This document shows positions 1 through 9,416 of a stretch of DNA of 64,000 bases, in pieces. The number at the start of each line of letters is the position of its first letter. Position 1 is the first letter of the stretch. The notes under the pieces were generated by a model. The model had not been told where the DNA came from. It made no database searches and saw only the letters and a list, made by a program, of their open reading frames with translations. The position numbers were made by a program, and so were the translations under genes. This stretch comes from Streptomyces sp. NBC_01235 (GTDB lineage Bacteria; Actinomycetota; Actinomycetes; Streptomycetales; Streptomycetaceae), in contig NZ_CP108513.1 of the NCBI RefSeq assembly GCF_035989285.1, positions 7,192,001 through 7,256,000 of the forward strand. Reading direction: 5' to 3'.

Positions 1-78
1 GCGTGGCGGAAGCGGTGCCGAGGGTTCCTCGGGGGCCGCGCCCGAGTGACTGTGAGTCGGTCGTCGTAACGTAGGGCC

Positions 79-825
79 ATGCAGATCTTCGGCGTGGACA
101 TCGGTGGATCCGGGATCAAGGGCGCCCCTGTGGACCTGGACAAGGGCGACCTGGCTCAGGAGCGCCTGAAAGTGCTCACTCCGCAACCGGCGACGCCCGA
201 GGGTGTGGCCGACGGAGTGAAGCAGGTCGTGGAGCACTTCGGCTGGACCGGCCCCGTCGGTCTGACCTTCCCCGGCGTGGTCACCGGCGGCTCCACGATC
301 CGTACGGCGGCCAACGTCGACAAGAGCTGGATCGACACGGACGCGCGCGCGTTGTTCAGCGACCGGCTGGGCGGCCTGCCCGTCACGGTGGTCAACGACG
401 CGGACGCGGCGGGCGTCGCCGAAATGGCGTTCGGCGCCGGCCGCGACCGCAGCGGCACGGTGATCCTGCTGACGTTCGGCACGGGCATCGGCAGCGCCCT
501 CTTCGCCGACGGCGTCCTCGTCCCCAACACCGAGCTCGGCCACCTGGAGCTGCACGGGCACGACGCCGAGAAGCGCGCCTCCAGCAAGGCCAAGGAGGAC
601 GGCGAGCTGACCTGGGAGCACTGGGCCCGCCGCGTCACGAAGTACCTCGCCCACGTCGAGATGCTCTTCTCGCCCGAGCTGTTCATCATCGGCGGCGGCG
701 TCAGCCGGAAGTCCGACAGGTTCCTGCACCTCATCGAGGGCATCAAGGCGGAGATCGTCCCGGCGCAGTTGCAGAACAACGCGGGCATCGTGGGAGCGGC
801 GATGCGGGCGGCGAAGGCCAACTGA
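79..825 (+). CDS. ppgK: Polyphosphate glucokinase (ROK family)
   Basis: Cytoplasmic ROK-family sugar kinase that phosphorylates glucose to glucose-6-phosphate using polyphosphate and/or ATP. The 248 residues fit the family. The phosphate-binding loop DIGGSGIKG starts at residue 7, the second nucleotide motif TFGTGIGSA is at about 132-140, the likely catalytic Asp lies in NDADAAG at about 106-112, and the sugar-binding ELGHLELHG is at about 152. The short length and lack of an N-terminal HTH separate it from ROK repressors and GlkA-type kinases. It converges on the downstream minus-strand DUF6542 gene, so it is probably monocistronic. The start follows only a weak purine stretch. The family assignment is secure; the preference for polyphosphate over ATP is inferred from family resemblance. 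Confidence 0.93.
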   Translation: MQIFGVDIGGSGIKGAPVDLDKGDLAQERLKVLTPQPATPEGVADGVKQVVEHFGWTGPVGLTFPGVVTGGSTIRTAANVDKSWIDTDARALFSDRLGGLPVTVVNDADAAGVAEMAFGAGRDRSGTVILLTFGTGIGSALFADGVLVPNTELGHLELHGHDAEKRASSKAKEDGELTWEHWARRVTKYLAHVEMLFSPELFIIGGGVSRKSDRFLHLIEGIKAEIVPAQLQNNAGIVGAAMRAAKAN

Positions 826-907
826 CGGGGTCGCTCCGCGACCGGATGCTCCAGCGCTCCAGCTCTCCAGTGCCGCGGAGATCGAGTCTGCCCGGGAGAA
901 CGGGTGG

Positions 908-1618
908 CTAGCGGCGGTTCGCGGTGTGTCGGCGGGCCGCCGCCCGGCGCAGTCCGCGGGTCAGGATGGTCAGGGCCGCCACGAGTGTCCCGCCGTACAG
1001 CCAGCCGACCTGTGTGGCGAGTGCCGTCACCAGCCCCATCAGCCGCTCCCCGAACACGTCTCCGCCCTCCGTCACGGGCAGGAGCCCCACGGCGAAGGCG
1101 ATCGGCACGACCACGGGCGCGGTCAGCAGGTCGGCCCCGCGCACCCACAGGGCGGTCAGCAGGCACACCGGCAGGAACAGCACGCCGTACACCACCGGCG
1201 AGGCCCCGAACAGCACCTGGTCCAGGAATCCGACCCCGAACATCAGCGCCACGCTGAAGAGTCCCCCGCCCAGCCCGGTGAGCCGGGGGTTCGGCATCCG
1301 CCGCCCCGCGCGCACCAGAGGCGGCGCGGGCCTGCTTCGCCCGGCGGGGGCGGGACGAGAACCGCCGGAGGGACGGGCGACGGCCCGGGGAGCCCCCGAG
1401 GCCCCTGCGGCCCCGGCGACGGATCGGGCACGCCCACAGCCGCTCTTGACGTCTCCGCCGCTCTTGACGTCTCCGCCGTCGGATCGCCCGGCCCGCGCGG
1501 GCCCTGCTGCGGGGCGTGAGGCGTTGCGGTTTTGTTCCCGGTCCGTCTGGGGTGGGAGAGGCGGTGGCGTGTCACGGTGGGGGGCTTGGTTCGGGGGGTG
1601 GGTCCTGTGTTGCTCCAC
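908..1618 (-). CDS. DUF6542 membrane protein
   Basis: About 236 residues. The first 105 are a disordered Pro/Arg/Gly-rich tail and the C-terminal 125 form a hydrophobic domain with about four membrane segments (GLGGGLFSVALMFGVGFL, VVYGVLFLPVCLLTALWV, LTAPVVVPIAFAVGLLPV and the last near GWLYGGTLVAALTIL). This matches the actinobacterial DUF6542 family, which has no known function and is commonly found beside ychF. The beginning (MEQHRTHPP) resembles the usual start of this family, which supports the long form. A perfect 18-bp tandem duplication at about 1441-1475 repeats G-G-D-V-K-S in the tail. It is divergent from ychF. Confidence 0.7.
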   Translation of the reverse strand: MEQHRTHPPNQAPHRDTPPPLPPQTDREQNRNASRPAAGPARAGRSDGGDVKSGGDVKSGCGRARSVAGAAGASGAPRAVARPSGGSRPAPAGRSRPAPPLVRAGRRMPNPRLTGLGGGLFSVALMFGVGFLDQVLFGASPVVYGVLFLPVCLLTALWVRGADLLTAPVVVPIAFAVGLLPVTEGGDVFGERLMGLVTALATQVGWLYGGTLVAALTILTRGLRRAAARRHTANRR

Positions 1619-1816
1619 TGGACCAACTTAGGTCGGTTTATGTGCCGAATCGGGTGTCGGACACGCCGTGGGGCGGAGCTTGGCCATGCGTTCGACAGGT
1701 CCGCCGGGGCGGTGTCGGGCACGCCGTAAACTGGGGGGATCGGCCGGCCCTCTGGCCTCCGGCCCTCTCACTACGGGATCCGGCCCCCTGGCCCTCTGAC
1801 TACGGGAAGTCGCAAC

Positions 1817-2883
<1,067 letters not shown>

Positions 2884-2905
<22 letters not shown>

Positions 2906-3100
2906 TGGGTGACTGGCACCACTTCGCTGATCTGGCAAACATGCAGGTCAATAGGGGGCTGGTCCTTCGGGGTCAGGCCCCTGGATTTCTACCGTGCTGG
3001 ATAGGTGCTGGATTTTCTGACCTCTCGTCACCTGTCATCACCCCTGCTCATCCCTACCGTGCTGGGTTCGTGCTGGGAGGAATGAGAGCGCCCGTGCTGG
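2884..3100. other. Left boundary of genomic island (att-like region in ychF 3' end)
   Basis: From the codons for VEFRFNV of ychF through the tract TGCAGGTCAA at 2941-2950, this sequence matches 19231-19301 at roughly 70-75 % identity by eye. Past the hairpin, the heptamer GTGCTGG occurs at 2994, 3005, 3059, 3070 and 3094; two pairs are exactly 11 bp apart, as is the pair at the right boundary (19179/19190). This is the layout expected of an integrase core site next to arm-type sites. No integrase gene is present, so recent mobility is not shown. Confidence 0.5.
2954..2982 (+). terminator. Hairpin after ychF
   Basis: A GC-rich stem with a TTCG tetraloop lies 49 bp after the ychF stop, pairing GGGGGCTGGTCC with GGGTCAGGCCCC imperfectly. 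There is no clear T-tract. It sits where the downstream copy at 19.3 kb also has a hairpin, which supports a termination role. Confidence 0.5.
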
Positions 3101-3139
3101 AGCGTGCGCTGTCCAGAACGTGGCGGTGGGAAGTGCACG

Positions 3140-3400
3140 GGCGAACGACCTCCCCACGCCTTCTTCGAGACTCCGAGGCCGAAGCGGATCTGCATCCGTC
3201 CGACATCCTCAATCTCCTGGCAGAGGAGGGACGTCGGGTAAGCGGGAGCATAGTTCCGGATGAAGACATCGGCTCGTTCGACCAAGCGGTCCATGGTCTC
3301 CTTCGAGGCCGGATGCTTCTGAGTCACCGGTTTCGGGCCGCCCGACCTTGATCACTTTTGCGCCGTTCGTCGCCGACGGCTTCGATGCGGTGCAGCGCGT
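3140..3400 (-). pseudogene. Decayed CaiB/BaiF CoA-transferase fragment
   Basis: No intact gene fits 2906-3541. Minus-strand translation in shifting frames gives GAKVIKVGRPETGD near 3355-3315, followed in another frame by DRLVERADVFIRNYAP near 3290-3240. These look like the class III CoA-transferase motifs LGAxVIKVExPxxGD and RADVxIENFxPG. In the intact family these motifs are further apart, so deletions and frameshifts are implied. The call rests only on these short matches. Confidence 0.33.
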
Positions 3401-3541
3401 GCAGGGTCTCCGACTCGTGGGCGGCGGTATGCAGCGTCGGGTTGTAGACGGCGGCGGTCAGTGCCGAGTCGATGCCGACGGCGAAGGTTGCGGAAGATCT
3501 TCTTGGCGGCCACTGGCCGTTGACGGGCGCTCGGCCATCGC

Positions 3542-4669
3542 TCACACCTCCAGCACCAACCGCTCTCCTTCCGGTGCACGCGAGACGCAGGGCAGCATGG
3601 CGCCGGCCGCACGTTCGGTGGCCGAGAGCCGGCGGTCACGGTGATCGACTTGGCCCTGGGCCACCCGTATCCGGCAGGTGCCGCAGAACCCCTGGCGGCA
3701 GGAGAACGGCAGGTCCGGCAGGGCCTCGTGGAGAACATCCAGGGCGGAGCGGTCGTATGGCACGGGCAGAACCCGTCCGGTGTCGCCCAGTTGAAGTTCG
3801 AAGGGACGGCCGTCCGTGATCGGGGCCGGGGCGAAACGCTCGAAGTGCAGGGCTGACGCGCGGCTACCACCGAACGCGCGCCGAACGCCGTCGATCATGG
3901 GCGCGGGCCCGCAGCAGTACACCGCACCCGCCGCCGGGCTCAAGCTCAAGAGATCGGCTGCTTCGGGCACGCCGGACTCGTCGTCAGGGCGGATGGAGAC
4001 CCGGCCAGGGGCTGCGGCCGCGAGTTCGGCCAGCTCTGCCGCGAAGGGCATCGAGCCGCGGCTGCGGCCGCCGTGCACGAGCCTCCAGTCCAGCCCGCGT
4101 CGGGCGGCTTCCCGGGCCATCGGCAGGATCGGGGTGATTCCGATGCCGCCCGCGATGAGCAGGACGGATGCTTCGGCGGCGAAGGGGAAGGCGTTCCGGG
4201 GCCCGGTGACGGCGACCCGCATACCGTCTGCGAGGGCGTCGTGTACCTCGGCCGAACCGCCTTTGCCGTTGGCGATGCGGCGCACCGCGATGCGGTACCG
4301 GTACCGGTCGCCAGGGTCGCCGCACAGCGAGTACTGCCGCTTGCGGCCGGAGGGCAGGTGCAGTTCGATGTGGGCGCCGGGCTGCCAGGGCGGGAGTATC
4401 GACCCCTCGGGTGCTGCCAGCCGCAGGGAGACGACATCCTCGGCCTCCTGGTGCTTGGTGGCGACCACCAGTTCCCGGATCACGGGCATCTCGGTGGTAG
4501 GCGGGCGCCTGGGAGGAGTGCTGCGCCGCGCGAGGCGTGTGACCGCGTTGTCGCTGAAAGCCGCCAACTTCCGCATGAAGGAGTCGCTGCGCGGCCTGCC
4601 GTACAGGTCCGGCGGCCGAGTGACGGGTGTGCTGGTGTCCATGGGATGCCTTGCTGCTTGCTGGGTCAT
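3542..4669 (-). CDS. Ferredoxin reductase / oxygenase reductase (FAD, NAD, 2Fe-2S)
   Basis: 375-residue electron-transfer protein of the PDR/VanB type: FAD domain (RQYSLCGDP at about 118-126), NAD(P) domain (LIAGGIGITPILPM at about 180) and a C-terminal plant-type 2Fe-2S domain with cysteines in CRQGFCGTC and LPCVS. It would carry electrons from NAD(P)H to a partner oxygenase, most likely the diiron protein encoded just upstream. The ATG at 4669 overlaps that gene's stop as ATGA, indicating translational coupling; an in-frame ATG at 4642 is the alternative. It is the last gene of the five-gene operon. The substrate of the system is unknown. Confidence 0.85.
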   Translation of the reverse strand: MTQQAARHPMDTSTPVTRPPDLYGRPRSDSFMRKLAAFSDNAVTRLARRSTPPRRPPTTEMPVIRELVVATKHQEAEDVVSLRLAAPEGSILPPWQPGAHIELHLPSGRKRQYSLCGDPGDRYRYRIAVRRIANGKGGSAEVHDALADGMRVAVTGPRNAFPFAAEASVLLIAGGIGITPILPMAREAARRGLDWRLVHGGRSRGSMPFAAELAELAAAAPGRVSIRPDDESGVPEAADLLSLSPAAGAVYCCGPAPMIDGVRRAFGGSRASALHFERFAPAPITDGRPFELQLGDTGRVLPVPYDRSALDVLHEALPDLPFSCRQGFCGTCRIRVAQGQVDHRDRRLSATERAAGAMLPCVSRAPEGERLVLEV

Positions 4670-5592
4670 TGGGCGGCCGCTCGGGCAGCGGGAGACGCTG
4701 CCAGGTAGGCGACGGCCTGCTGGGTCGAGCCTTCCTGGGTCGGGTGGTAGCCGGGGCGGAAGTAGCGCAGCACCGAGCGGGCGAACGAGACCGGCGGGGG
4801 CAACAGGTCTTTGCGGGCCGCGGTCAGGTAGTCGCGGAGGCGGACCTTGACCCGGTCGTCGAGTTCGGGGTCGGCGCTCATCAGGAAGCGGACTCCGCGG
4901 ATCCACAGCCGGGTCAGCACCGGCGCGGTGACGAGCATGCCGACGACTCGGCGGCGGTAACGGGGATCGAGGTGCACCAGCAGGTCGAACGCGACCGAAC
5001 GGTGTTCGACCTCCTCCGCGCCGTGCCAGCGGAACAGGTCGAGCATCGCGGGGTCCGCGCCGACCCGGTCCAGGTGTCCGTTGTCGAGAATCCAGTGCCC
5101 CATGTACGCGGTGAAGTGCTCGAAGGCCGCTATGAGGGCGAGCCGTTGGAGGAGGTGCGCGTGTGCGGCGGCCGGCGTCAGATCCGGCCGGTCTCCGAGC
5201 ACCCTTCGGAAGATCCATTCGGACTGCAGGGTGTACGGAGCCGGGTCCAGCCCCTTGGCGAGCAGGTGCTCCAGGACCTCCTGGTGCGCCTCGGCGTGCA
5301 TCGCTTCTTGGCCGATGAAGCCGCGTACGTCCTCGCGCAGCCGGTCATCGGTGATCAGTGGCAGTGCCTGCTCGAAGGTGCGCACGAACCAGCGTTCGAG
5401 TTCGGGGAGCATGAGGTGGAGTACATCGAAGGTGTGGGTCGCGAAGGGCTCACCCGGCAGCCAGTGCAGCGGGGTGGTGCCCCAGTCGAAGGTGACGTCC
5501 CGGGGTTGCAGCACCAGGTCGTGGTGGTCGATGGGCTCGGACGGACGCTCCCGGTGGGCATGTGCGGCTCGGAACATGACAGGTTCCTCCAT
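4666..5592 (-). CDS. PF10118-type metal-dependent hydrolase (ferritin-like diiron protein)
   Basis: 308-residue helical protein resembling the predicted metal-dependent hydrolase family (PF10118). Candidate iron ligands lie in two helices, GQEAMHAEAHQ at about 93-103 and GAEEVEHRSVAFD at about 190-202, with a further Glu/His in AAFEHFTAYMGHW. The ExxH spacing is that of ferritin-like diiron oxygenases. Direct coupling to a reductase gene (4-bp overlap) makes an oxygenase or desaturase role more attractive than hydrolysis, but that is inference. The start ATG follows a 56-bp gap after the alpha/beta hydrolase gene. Confidence 0.78.
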   Translation of the reverse strand: MEEPVMFRAAHAHRERPSEPIDHHDLVLQPRDVTFDWGTTPLHWLPGEPFATHTFDVLHLMLPELERWFVRTFEQALPLITDDRLREDVRGFIGQEAMHAEAHQEVLEHLLAKGLDPAPYTLQSEWIFRRVLGDRPDLTPAAAHAHLLQRLALIAAFEHFTAYMGHWILDNGHLDRVGADPAMLDLFRWHGAEEVEHRSVAFDLLVHLDPRYRRRVVGMLVTAPVLTRLWIRGVRFLMSADPELDDRVKVRLRDYLTAARKDLLPPPVSFARSVLRYFRPGYHPTQEGSTQQAVAYLAASPAARAAAQ

Positions 5593-5648
5593 CAGCGATG
5601 GGTGTGTGCGAAGGGGCGGTCAGGCAGTCGTCCAGTACTGCTGGTCTG

Positions 5649-6572
5649 TCAGATCGGGTGCGCGGTGTGGTCCGTATTGCGGTGGGAGCCCTCTTCGACG
5701 CGGTGGGCGAATTCCGCGATCCGGGACGCGACCTCCTCGGGGTGGCTGAGCTGTACCCAGTGCCCGGCGTCGATCGGGCGCCGTTGTATCCGGCGCGTCC
5801 AGTGCTCCACTCCGTACGACAGCACCGGGGTGACGCAGAAGTCGCGGGTGGGAATGATGAGTTGAACCGGGACGGTGGTTGGGCGGTCGCGGGGACGCAG
5901 CAGGCGGGGCACCATGTTGGCGCGGTACAGCGCGGTGCCGGACATGGCGTCGCGGGCCAGCGTCGGCGCGGGGTAGGGGGTGTGCCCGGGCACGCCTTGG
6001 GAGCCGGTGAGGAAGGCGCGCCAGCGGTGTCCCAGTGCTCTCCAGGTCAGGGCGGGCAGGAGCGGAAGATGGAAGTAGGCGATGTACCAGGACCGTGCGG
6101 CCTGCCGCAGCATCTTCGGCAGATCCGGATGCCGCGGCCGGAGGCGGGCACGGATCAGGTGGCCGACGTGGTCCAGGCAGGGTCCGGAGATGGAGGTGAA
6201 CGAGGCGATCCGCCCGGCCAGGCGGGTGCCGGTGACCGACTCCCAGGAGTGGATCGATCCCCAGTCGTGCCCGACCAGGTGCACCGGGCGGTCGGGGCTC
6301 ACGGCGTCGAGAACCGCCTCCAGGTCGGCTTCCAGGCGGGACATCCGGTAGGCGCGCAGACCCCTGGGCCGGTGGGAGGCACCGGCTCCCCGCACGTCGA
6401 AGGCGGTGACGTGGAAGCGGTCGGCCAGGCGCTCGGCGACCGGGCGCCACACGGCGCTGGTGTCCGGATAGCCATGGACCAGCACCACCGCAGGAGCCGT
6501 GGACACTCCCCACTGGTAGGCGGCCAACTCCCCGCCGTCCGCAGCGATCCGGAGGGCGGCCGGGCCGGTCAT
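5649..6572 (-). CDS. Alpha/beta hydrolase, epoxide hydrolase-like
   Basis: 307 residues with the order of an alpha/beta-hydrolase fold: oxyanion motif VHGYPD near 32, nucleophile elbow VGHDWGS near 103 with Asp as nucleophile, and a C-terminal AGHWVQLSHPE holding the catalytic His near 277. An Asp nucleophile is typical of epoxide hydrolases and haloalkane dehalogenases rather than esterases. The ATG overlaps the upstream MBL gene stop as ATGA, so the two are coupled. The protein would be cytoplasmic, as no signal peptide is seen. The substrate is unknown; an epoxide formed by the neighbouring diiron/reductase pair is a reasonable guess. Confidence 0.82.
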   Translation of the reverse strand: MTGPAALRIAADGGELAAYQWGVSTAPAVVLVHGYPDTSAVWRPVAERLADRFHVTAFDVRGAGASHRPRGLRAYRMSRLEADLEAVLDAVSPDRPVHLVGHDWGSIHSWESVTGTRLAGRIASFTSISGPCLDHVGHLIRARLRPRHPDLPKMLRQAARSWYIAYFHLPLLPALTWRALGHRWRAFLTGSQGVPGHTPYPAPTLARDAMSGTALYRANMVPRLLRPRDRPTTVPVQLIIPTRDFCVTPVLSYGVEHWTRRIQRRPIDAGHWVQLSHPEEVASRIAEFAHRVEEGSHRNTDHTAHPI

Positions 6573-7705
6573 CGGCCACCACCGGCAGGGGACAGTTCGC
6601 CGTAGTTCAGCCCGCCGTGGAAGAAGCTGGGCAGCACCGGCCAGTGCCGCTTGAAGGGGGCCAACTCCGAGGAGGGCAGTATCTGCAGCCAGCGCGGATC
6701 GCGCCGGCTGGGGTCGGCGAGGGTCTTCTCCTTGACCATGGAGTCGTACTGGTCGAGAGAGTCCTCCAGGGTGTTGGCGTTGGGCACCACCTCATGGCCG
6801 TAGAACGCTGCGTGGCGGCGCACCCCGGGGATGCGGGAGAGGTCGGGCTGCCAGTTGTCGGCCGAGATGCCGTTCTCGGAGGAGACCCACACGCCGTCGG
6901 GGGTGTTCAGCACCAGGGAGTGGTTGCCGTCCGTATGGCCGGGGGTCCACAGCAGGCTGACGCCGACACCGAGTTCGACATCGCCGTCGAAGGCGGTGAC
7001 GCGCTCGTCCGGTACCCCGTCCATGCCTCCGTCGACGTACCAGGCCCACTGCATCGGATGCACCGATTCGAAGGTGCCCAGCTCCCTGCGGTGCACCAAC
7101 AGCCGGGCGCGCGGGAACAGGGCTTCGCGGGGCGCCCGTTCGCCCGGAATCGTGCTGGTACTTCCCATGATCATGCGCACGTCCTGGACGTGCAGGTGGT
7201 CGAAGCTGACGAAGTCCACGTCCTCGGGTCGCAGACCGCAGGAGGGCAGGACGGTGTTCGGGTCCTGGTAGAAGCGGGCGAAGACGTGGTCGGTGAGAAA
7301 GTCCCCCGCCAGCCGCTTGAGCTGGGCGTAGAACGGCGCTTGAGCCGTTCCGGCGGCGACGGTCGGCTCCCACACCAGTGTTTTCGGCTCACCGTCGAAA
7401 CCCTCGAACTGCACGACGAGCATCCGGTTGACGATGCTCACGAACGGGTTGACGGAGAGCGCGGCGCCGTGGAAGCCGAACCGGGTCGGGTACGGGGCGG
7501 CGGCGATGTCGAAACTGCGGACGGCGTGGATGCGGCCCTGCTGGATGAACCGCTCACGGTAGGAGGCCGCGGCGCTGCGCACGGCGCGCAGCCGGTCACC
7601 GCGGGGCCATACGTCGTGGACACCTTCGAATTCGGGGATGGGACGCGGAGCGGCGGCGTCCTGGGCCTTCTTCGCGCTGGGCGCCGGCTTGGGCGTGGTG
7701 GTCAC
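6569..7705 (-). CDS. MBL-fold metallo-hydrolase
   Basis: 378 residues. Metallo-beta-lactamase-fold signs are the metal motif DHLHVQD near 190 (a variant of HxHxDH), TPGHTDGNH near 275, and a late His in YGHEVVP. The N-terminal 30 residues are Ala/Pro-rich. The start is taken as the GTG at 7705, 8 nt after GAAGGA and 4 nt after the stop of the SDR gene; a longer in-frame ATG start would lie inside the SDR gene. It is coupled to the next gene by an ATGA overlap. Related proteins hydrolyse lactones, thioesters or sulfates, and the sequence does not show which applies. Confidence 0.78.
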   Translation of the reverse strand: MTTTPKPAPSAKKAQDAAAPRPIPEFEGVHDVWPRGDRLRAVRSAAASYRERFIQQGRIHAVRSFDIAAAPYPTRFGFHGAALSVNPFVSIVNRMLVVQFEGFDGEPKTLVWEPTVAAGTAQAPFYAQLKRLAGDFLTDHVFARFYQDPNTVLPSCGLRPEDVDFVSFDHLHVQDVRMIMGSTSTIPGERAPREALFPRARLLVHRRELGTFESVHPMQWAWYVDGGMDGVPDERVTAFDGDVELGVGVSLLWTPGHTDGNHSLVLNTPDGVWVSSENGISADNWQPDLSRIPGVRRHAAFYGHEVVPNANTLEDSLDQYDSMVKEKTLADPSRRDPRWLQILPSSELAPFKRHWPVLPSFFHGGLNYGELSPAGGGR

Positions 7706-7709
7706 GGGC

Positions 7710-8621
7710 TCATCCTTCGGGCAGGCGGGCGGTGCGAGTGCGCTGCTCGTAGGCCGCGCGGACCGACCGGTCGGACAGGGCGGCGAGCTGGTCGGGGACA
7801 AGGAGGTGATGCAGGGCGTCGCGGGCACGGCCCGGCAGCACTGCGGCCAACCGGGTCAGGGCGGCCACCTGGCGGGGAATGAAGACCTCGAACCGCGGGC
7901 GCAGCACGACATCGAGCACCGCGTCGGCCACCTGATCCGTCGTCAGGCGTCGGGTGGGGCCGGTCGCGGTGCCCACGGCCAGATCGGTGTCCACGACGCC
8001 GGGCATCACCAGGGACACGTGCACGCCGGTGCCGCGCAGTTCGGCGCGGACGGCTGTGCTGTAGCCGTGGACGGCGTGCTTCGTCGCCGCGTAGGTCGCC
8101 TCGCCGGCCGGGGCGACCTTGCTGGCGGCGGAGGCGATGTTGACCACGTGGCCGCGACCGCGTTTCCGCATCCGCGGGATCACGAGTTTCATCCCCCGCA
8201 GTACGCCGTGGACGTTGACGTCGAACTGGCGCAGGGCGGCGTCCTCCGGTTCCTCCTCGAAGGGGCCCACCCACATGATTCCGGCGTTGTTGATCAGTAC
8301 GTCGATCGGCCCCAGCCGGGTCTCGACGGTGCGCAGGAAGTCCTCGAAGGAATGTGTGTCGGTGACGTCGAGAGACAGCCCGAGCAGTCGGCCACCGGAA
8401 CGTGCGCCGATGGCGCCGGCCGTCTCCATGGCGAGCTCCGCGTCGAGATCACCGATCGCCACGGCGGCTCCGGCCGCGGCGAGCCGGGCTGCGACGGCAC
8501 GCCCGATTCCGCGGCCCGCCCCGGTGACCGCGATCACTCGGCCGGTCAGCGGTTGCGTGCGGGGGAGCCTGTCGCGGTCTCTTCGGCTGAACGTGTACGG
8601 GTCTTTGGGCGGTGCTGCCAC
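7710..8621 (-). CDS. Short-chain dehydrogenase/reductase
   Basis: 303-residue classical SDR. The cofactor motif TGAGRGIG lies near residue 40, an acidic residue follows strand 2 (GDLD, suggesting NAD), and NNAG, the catalytic Ser of NIASAASK and the YAATK Tyr/Lys pair follow in order. The GTG start at 8621 is preceded by GGAAGGAAGGG and gives a short N-terminal extension; the ORF could open further upstream, but that would run through the operators. It is the first gene of a five-gene operon and is divergent from a TetR gene. It probably oxidises or reduces an alcohol/ketone intermediate of the pathway. Confidence 0.85.
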   Translation of the reverse strand: MAAPPKDPYTFSRRDRDRLPRTQPLTGRVIAVTGAGRGIGRAVAARLAAAGAAVAIGDLDAELAMETAGAIGARSGGRLLGLSLDVTDTHSFEDFLRTVETRLGPIDVLINNAGIMWVGPFEEEPEDAALRQFDVNVHGVLRGMKLVIPRMRKRGRGHVVNIASAASKVAPAGEATYAATKHAVHGYSTAVRAELRGTGVHVSLVMPGVVDTDLAVGTATGPTRRLTTDQVADAVLDVVLRPRFEVFIPRQVAALTRLAAVLPGRARDALHHLLVPDQLAALSDRSVRAAYEQRTRTARLPEG

Positions 8622-8688
8622 GGTCGAGCCCTTCCTTCCCTGCCCTGAACATGAGCGGAACGCTGAGCGGCAAGCGGCCCTCGCGCTT

Positions 8689-8708
8689 CTGACACGATGA
8701 CGTGTCAG
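8689..8708. promoter_or_regulatory. Inverted repeat, candidate TetR operator 1
   Basis: CTGACAC-N6-GTGTCAG, perfect 7-bp arms, lies between the divergent SDR and TetR genes. Its TGACA/TGTCA half-sites also occur in the second repeat 3 bp away. This is the position expected for an operator read by the divergent TetR protein. Confidence 0.65.
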
Positions 8709-8711
8709 ATG

Positions 8712-8735
8712 AACTGACAAGCTAGAGTGTCAGTT
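8712..8735. promoter_or_regulatory. Inverted repeat, candidate TetR operator 2
   Basis: AACTGACA-N8-TGTCAGTT, perfect 8-bp arms, is the second and longer palindrome in the SDR/TetR intergenic region. Two sites sharing TGACA half-sites suggest control of both divergent promoters. Confidence 0.65.
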
Positions 8736-8774
8736 CGGAGCACACCGGTGTCAACACCTCTGCGAAGGGGAAAA

Positions 8775-9416
8775 ATGACCGGCGCACAGACCGCAGGGCG
8801 GCGCTACGGCGGACGTGATGCGACGCAACGACAGCAGGAGCGCCGTACCCGCCTCATCCAGTCGGGCCTCGACCTGTTCGGCACGGCCGGATACGCCTCG
8901 GTCTCCGTCAAGCAGGTGTGCTCGCATGCCGGACTGACCGAGCGCTACTTCTACGAGTCGTTCCGCGACCGCGAAGACCTTCTCGCCGGGGTCTACAACG
9001 AGCTGATCACTACGATCAGTGCCGAAACCGCTCAGGCCGCAGCCGCCGCCGCACCCGATGTCGACGCCCAACTGCGCGCCGGCCTCGAGGTGTTCATCCG
9101 CACACTGGCCGGCGACGCCCGCAAGGCCCGCCTGGTGCTCATCGAGGTCGTAGGCGCCAGCCCCCGCCTCGAAGTACGGCGCCGTGAGGTCCTGCACGAA
9201 TTCGCCGCCATGGTCGGCGCCGTCGTCGGACCGCTCCCTGGCCCGGAAACCTCCTCCAACCGGCTCACCATGACCGCGATGAGCCTGGTCGGCGGAGTCA
9301 ACGAACTCCTCGTGGACTGGACACTCGGCCACCAGAACGCCACCGTCGAAGAACTGATCGACCTGTGCCACACCCTGTACATCGCGGCCTACCGAGCCAT
9401 CAGCGATCAGCCCTGA
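8775..9416 (+). CDS. TetR-family transcriptional regulator
   Basis: 213-residue repressor. The N-terminal HTH covers about residues 20-65: LFGTAGYASVSVKQVCSHAG, then LTERYFYESFRDREDLLAGV, a standard TetR recognition helix region. The rest is the ligand-binding helical domain. The ATG at 8775 has AAGGGG 6 nt upstream; a longer GTG start at 8727 would overlap operator 2 and is disfavoured. It is divergent from the five-gene SDR-MBL-hydrolase-diiron-reductase operon and probably represses both that operon and itself through the two inverted repeats. The inducer is unknown, presumably a substrate of the operon. Confidence 0.88.
   Translation: MTGAQTAGRRYGGRDATQRQQERRTRLIQSGLDLFGTAGYASVSVKQVCSHAGLTERYFYESFRDREDLLAGVYNELITTISAETAQAAAAAAPDVDAQLRAGLEVFIRTLAGDARKARLVLIEVVGASPRLEVRRREVLHEFAAMVGAVVGPLPGPETSSNRLTMTAMSLVGGVNELLVDWTLGHQNATVEELIDLCHTLYIAAYRAISDQP

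Noticed and set aside
1628..1816. Upstream extension of ychF within a frame open from 1516
   Set aside because: That frame is not the ychF frame and its translation is Arg/Gly-rich; the GTG at 1817 matches the family start.
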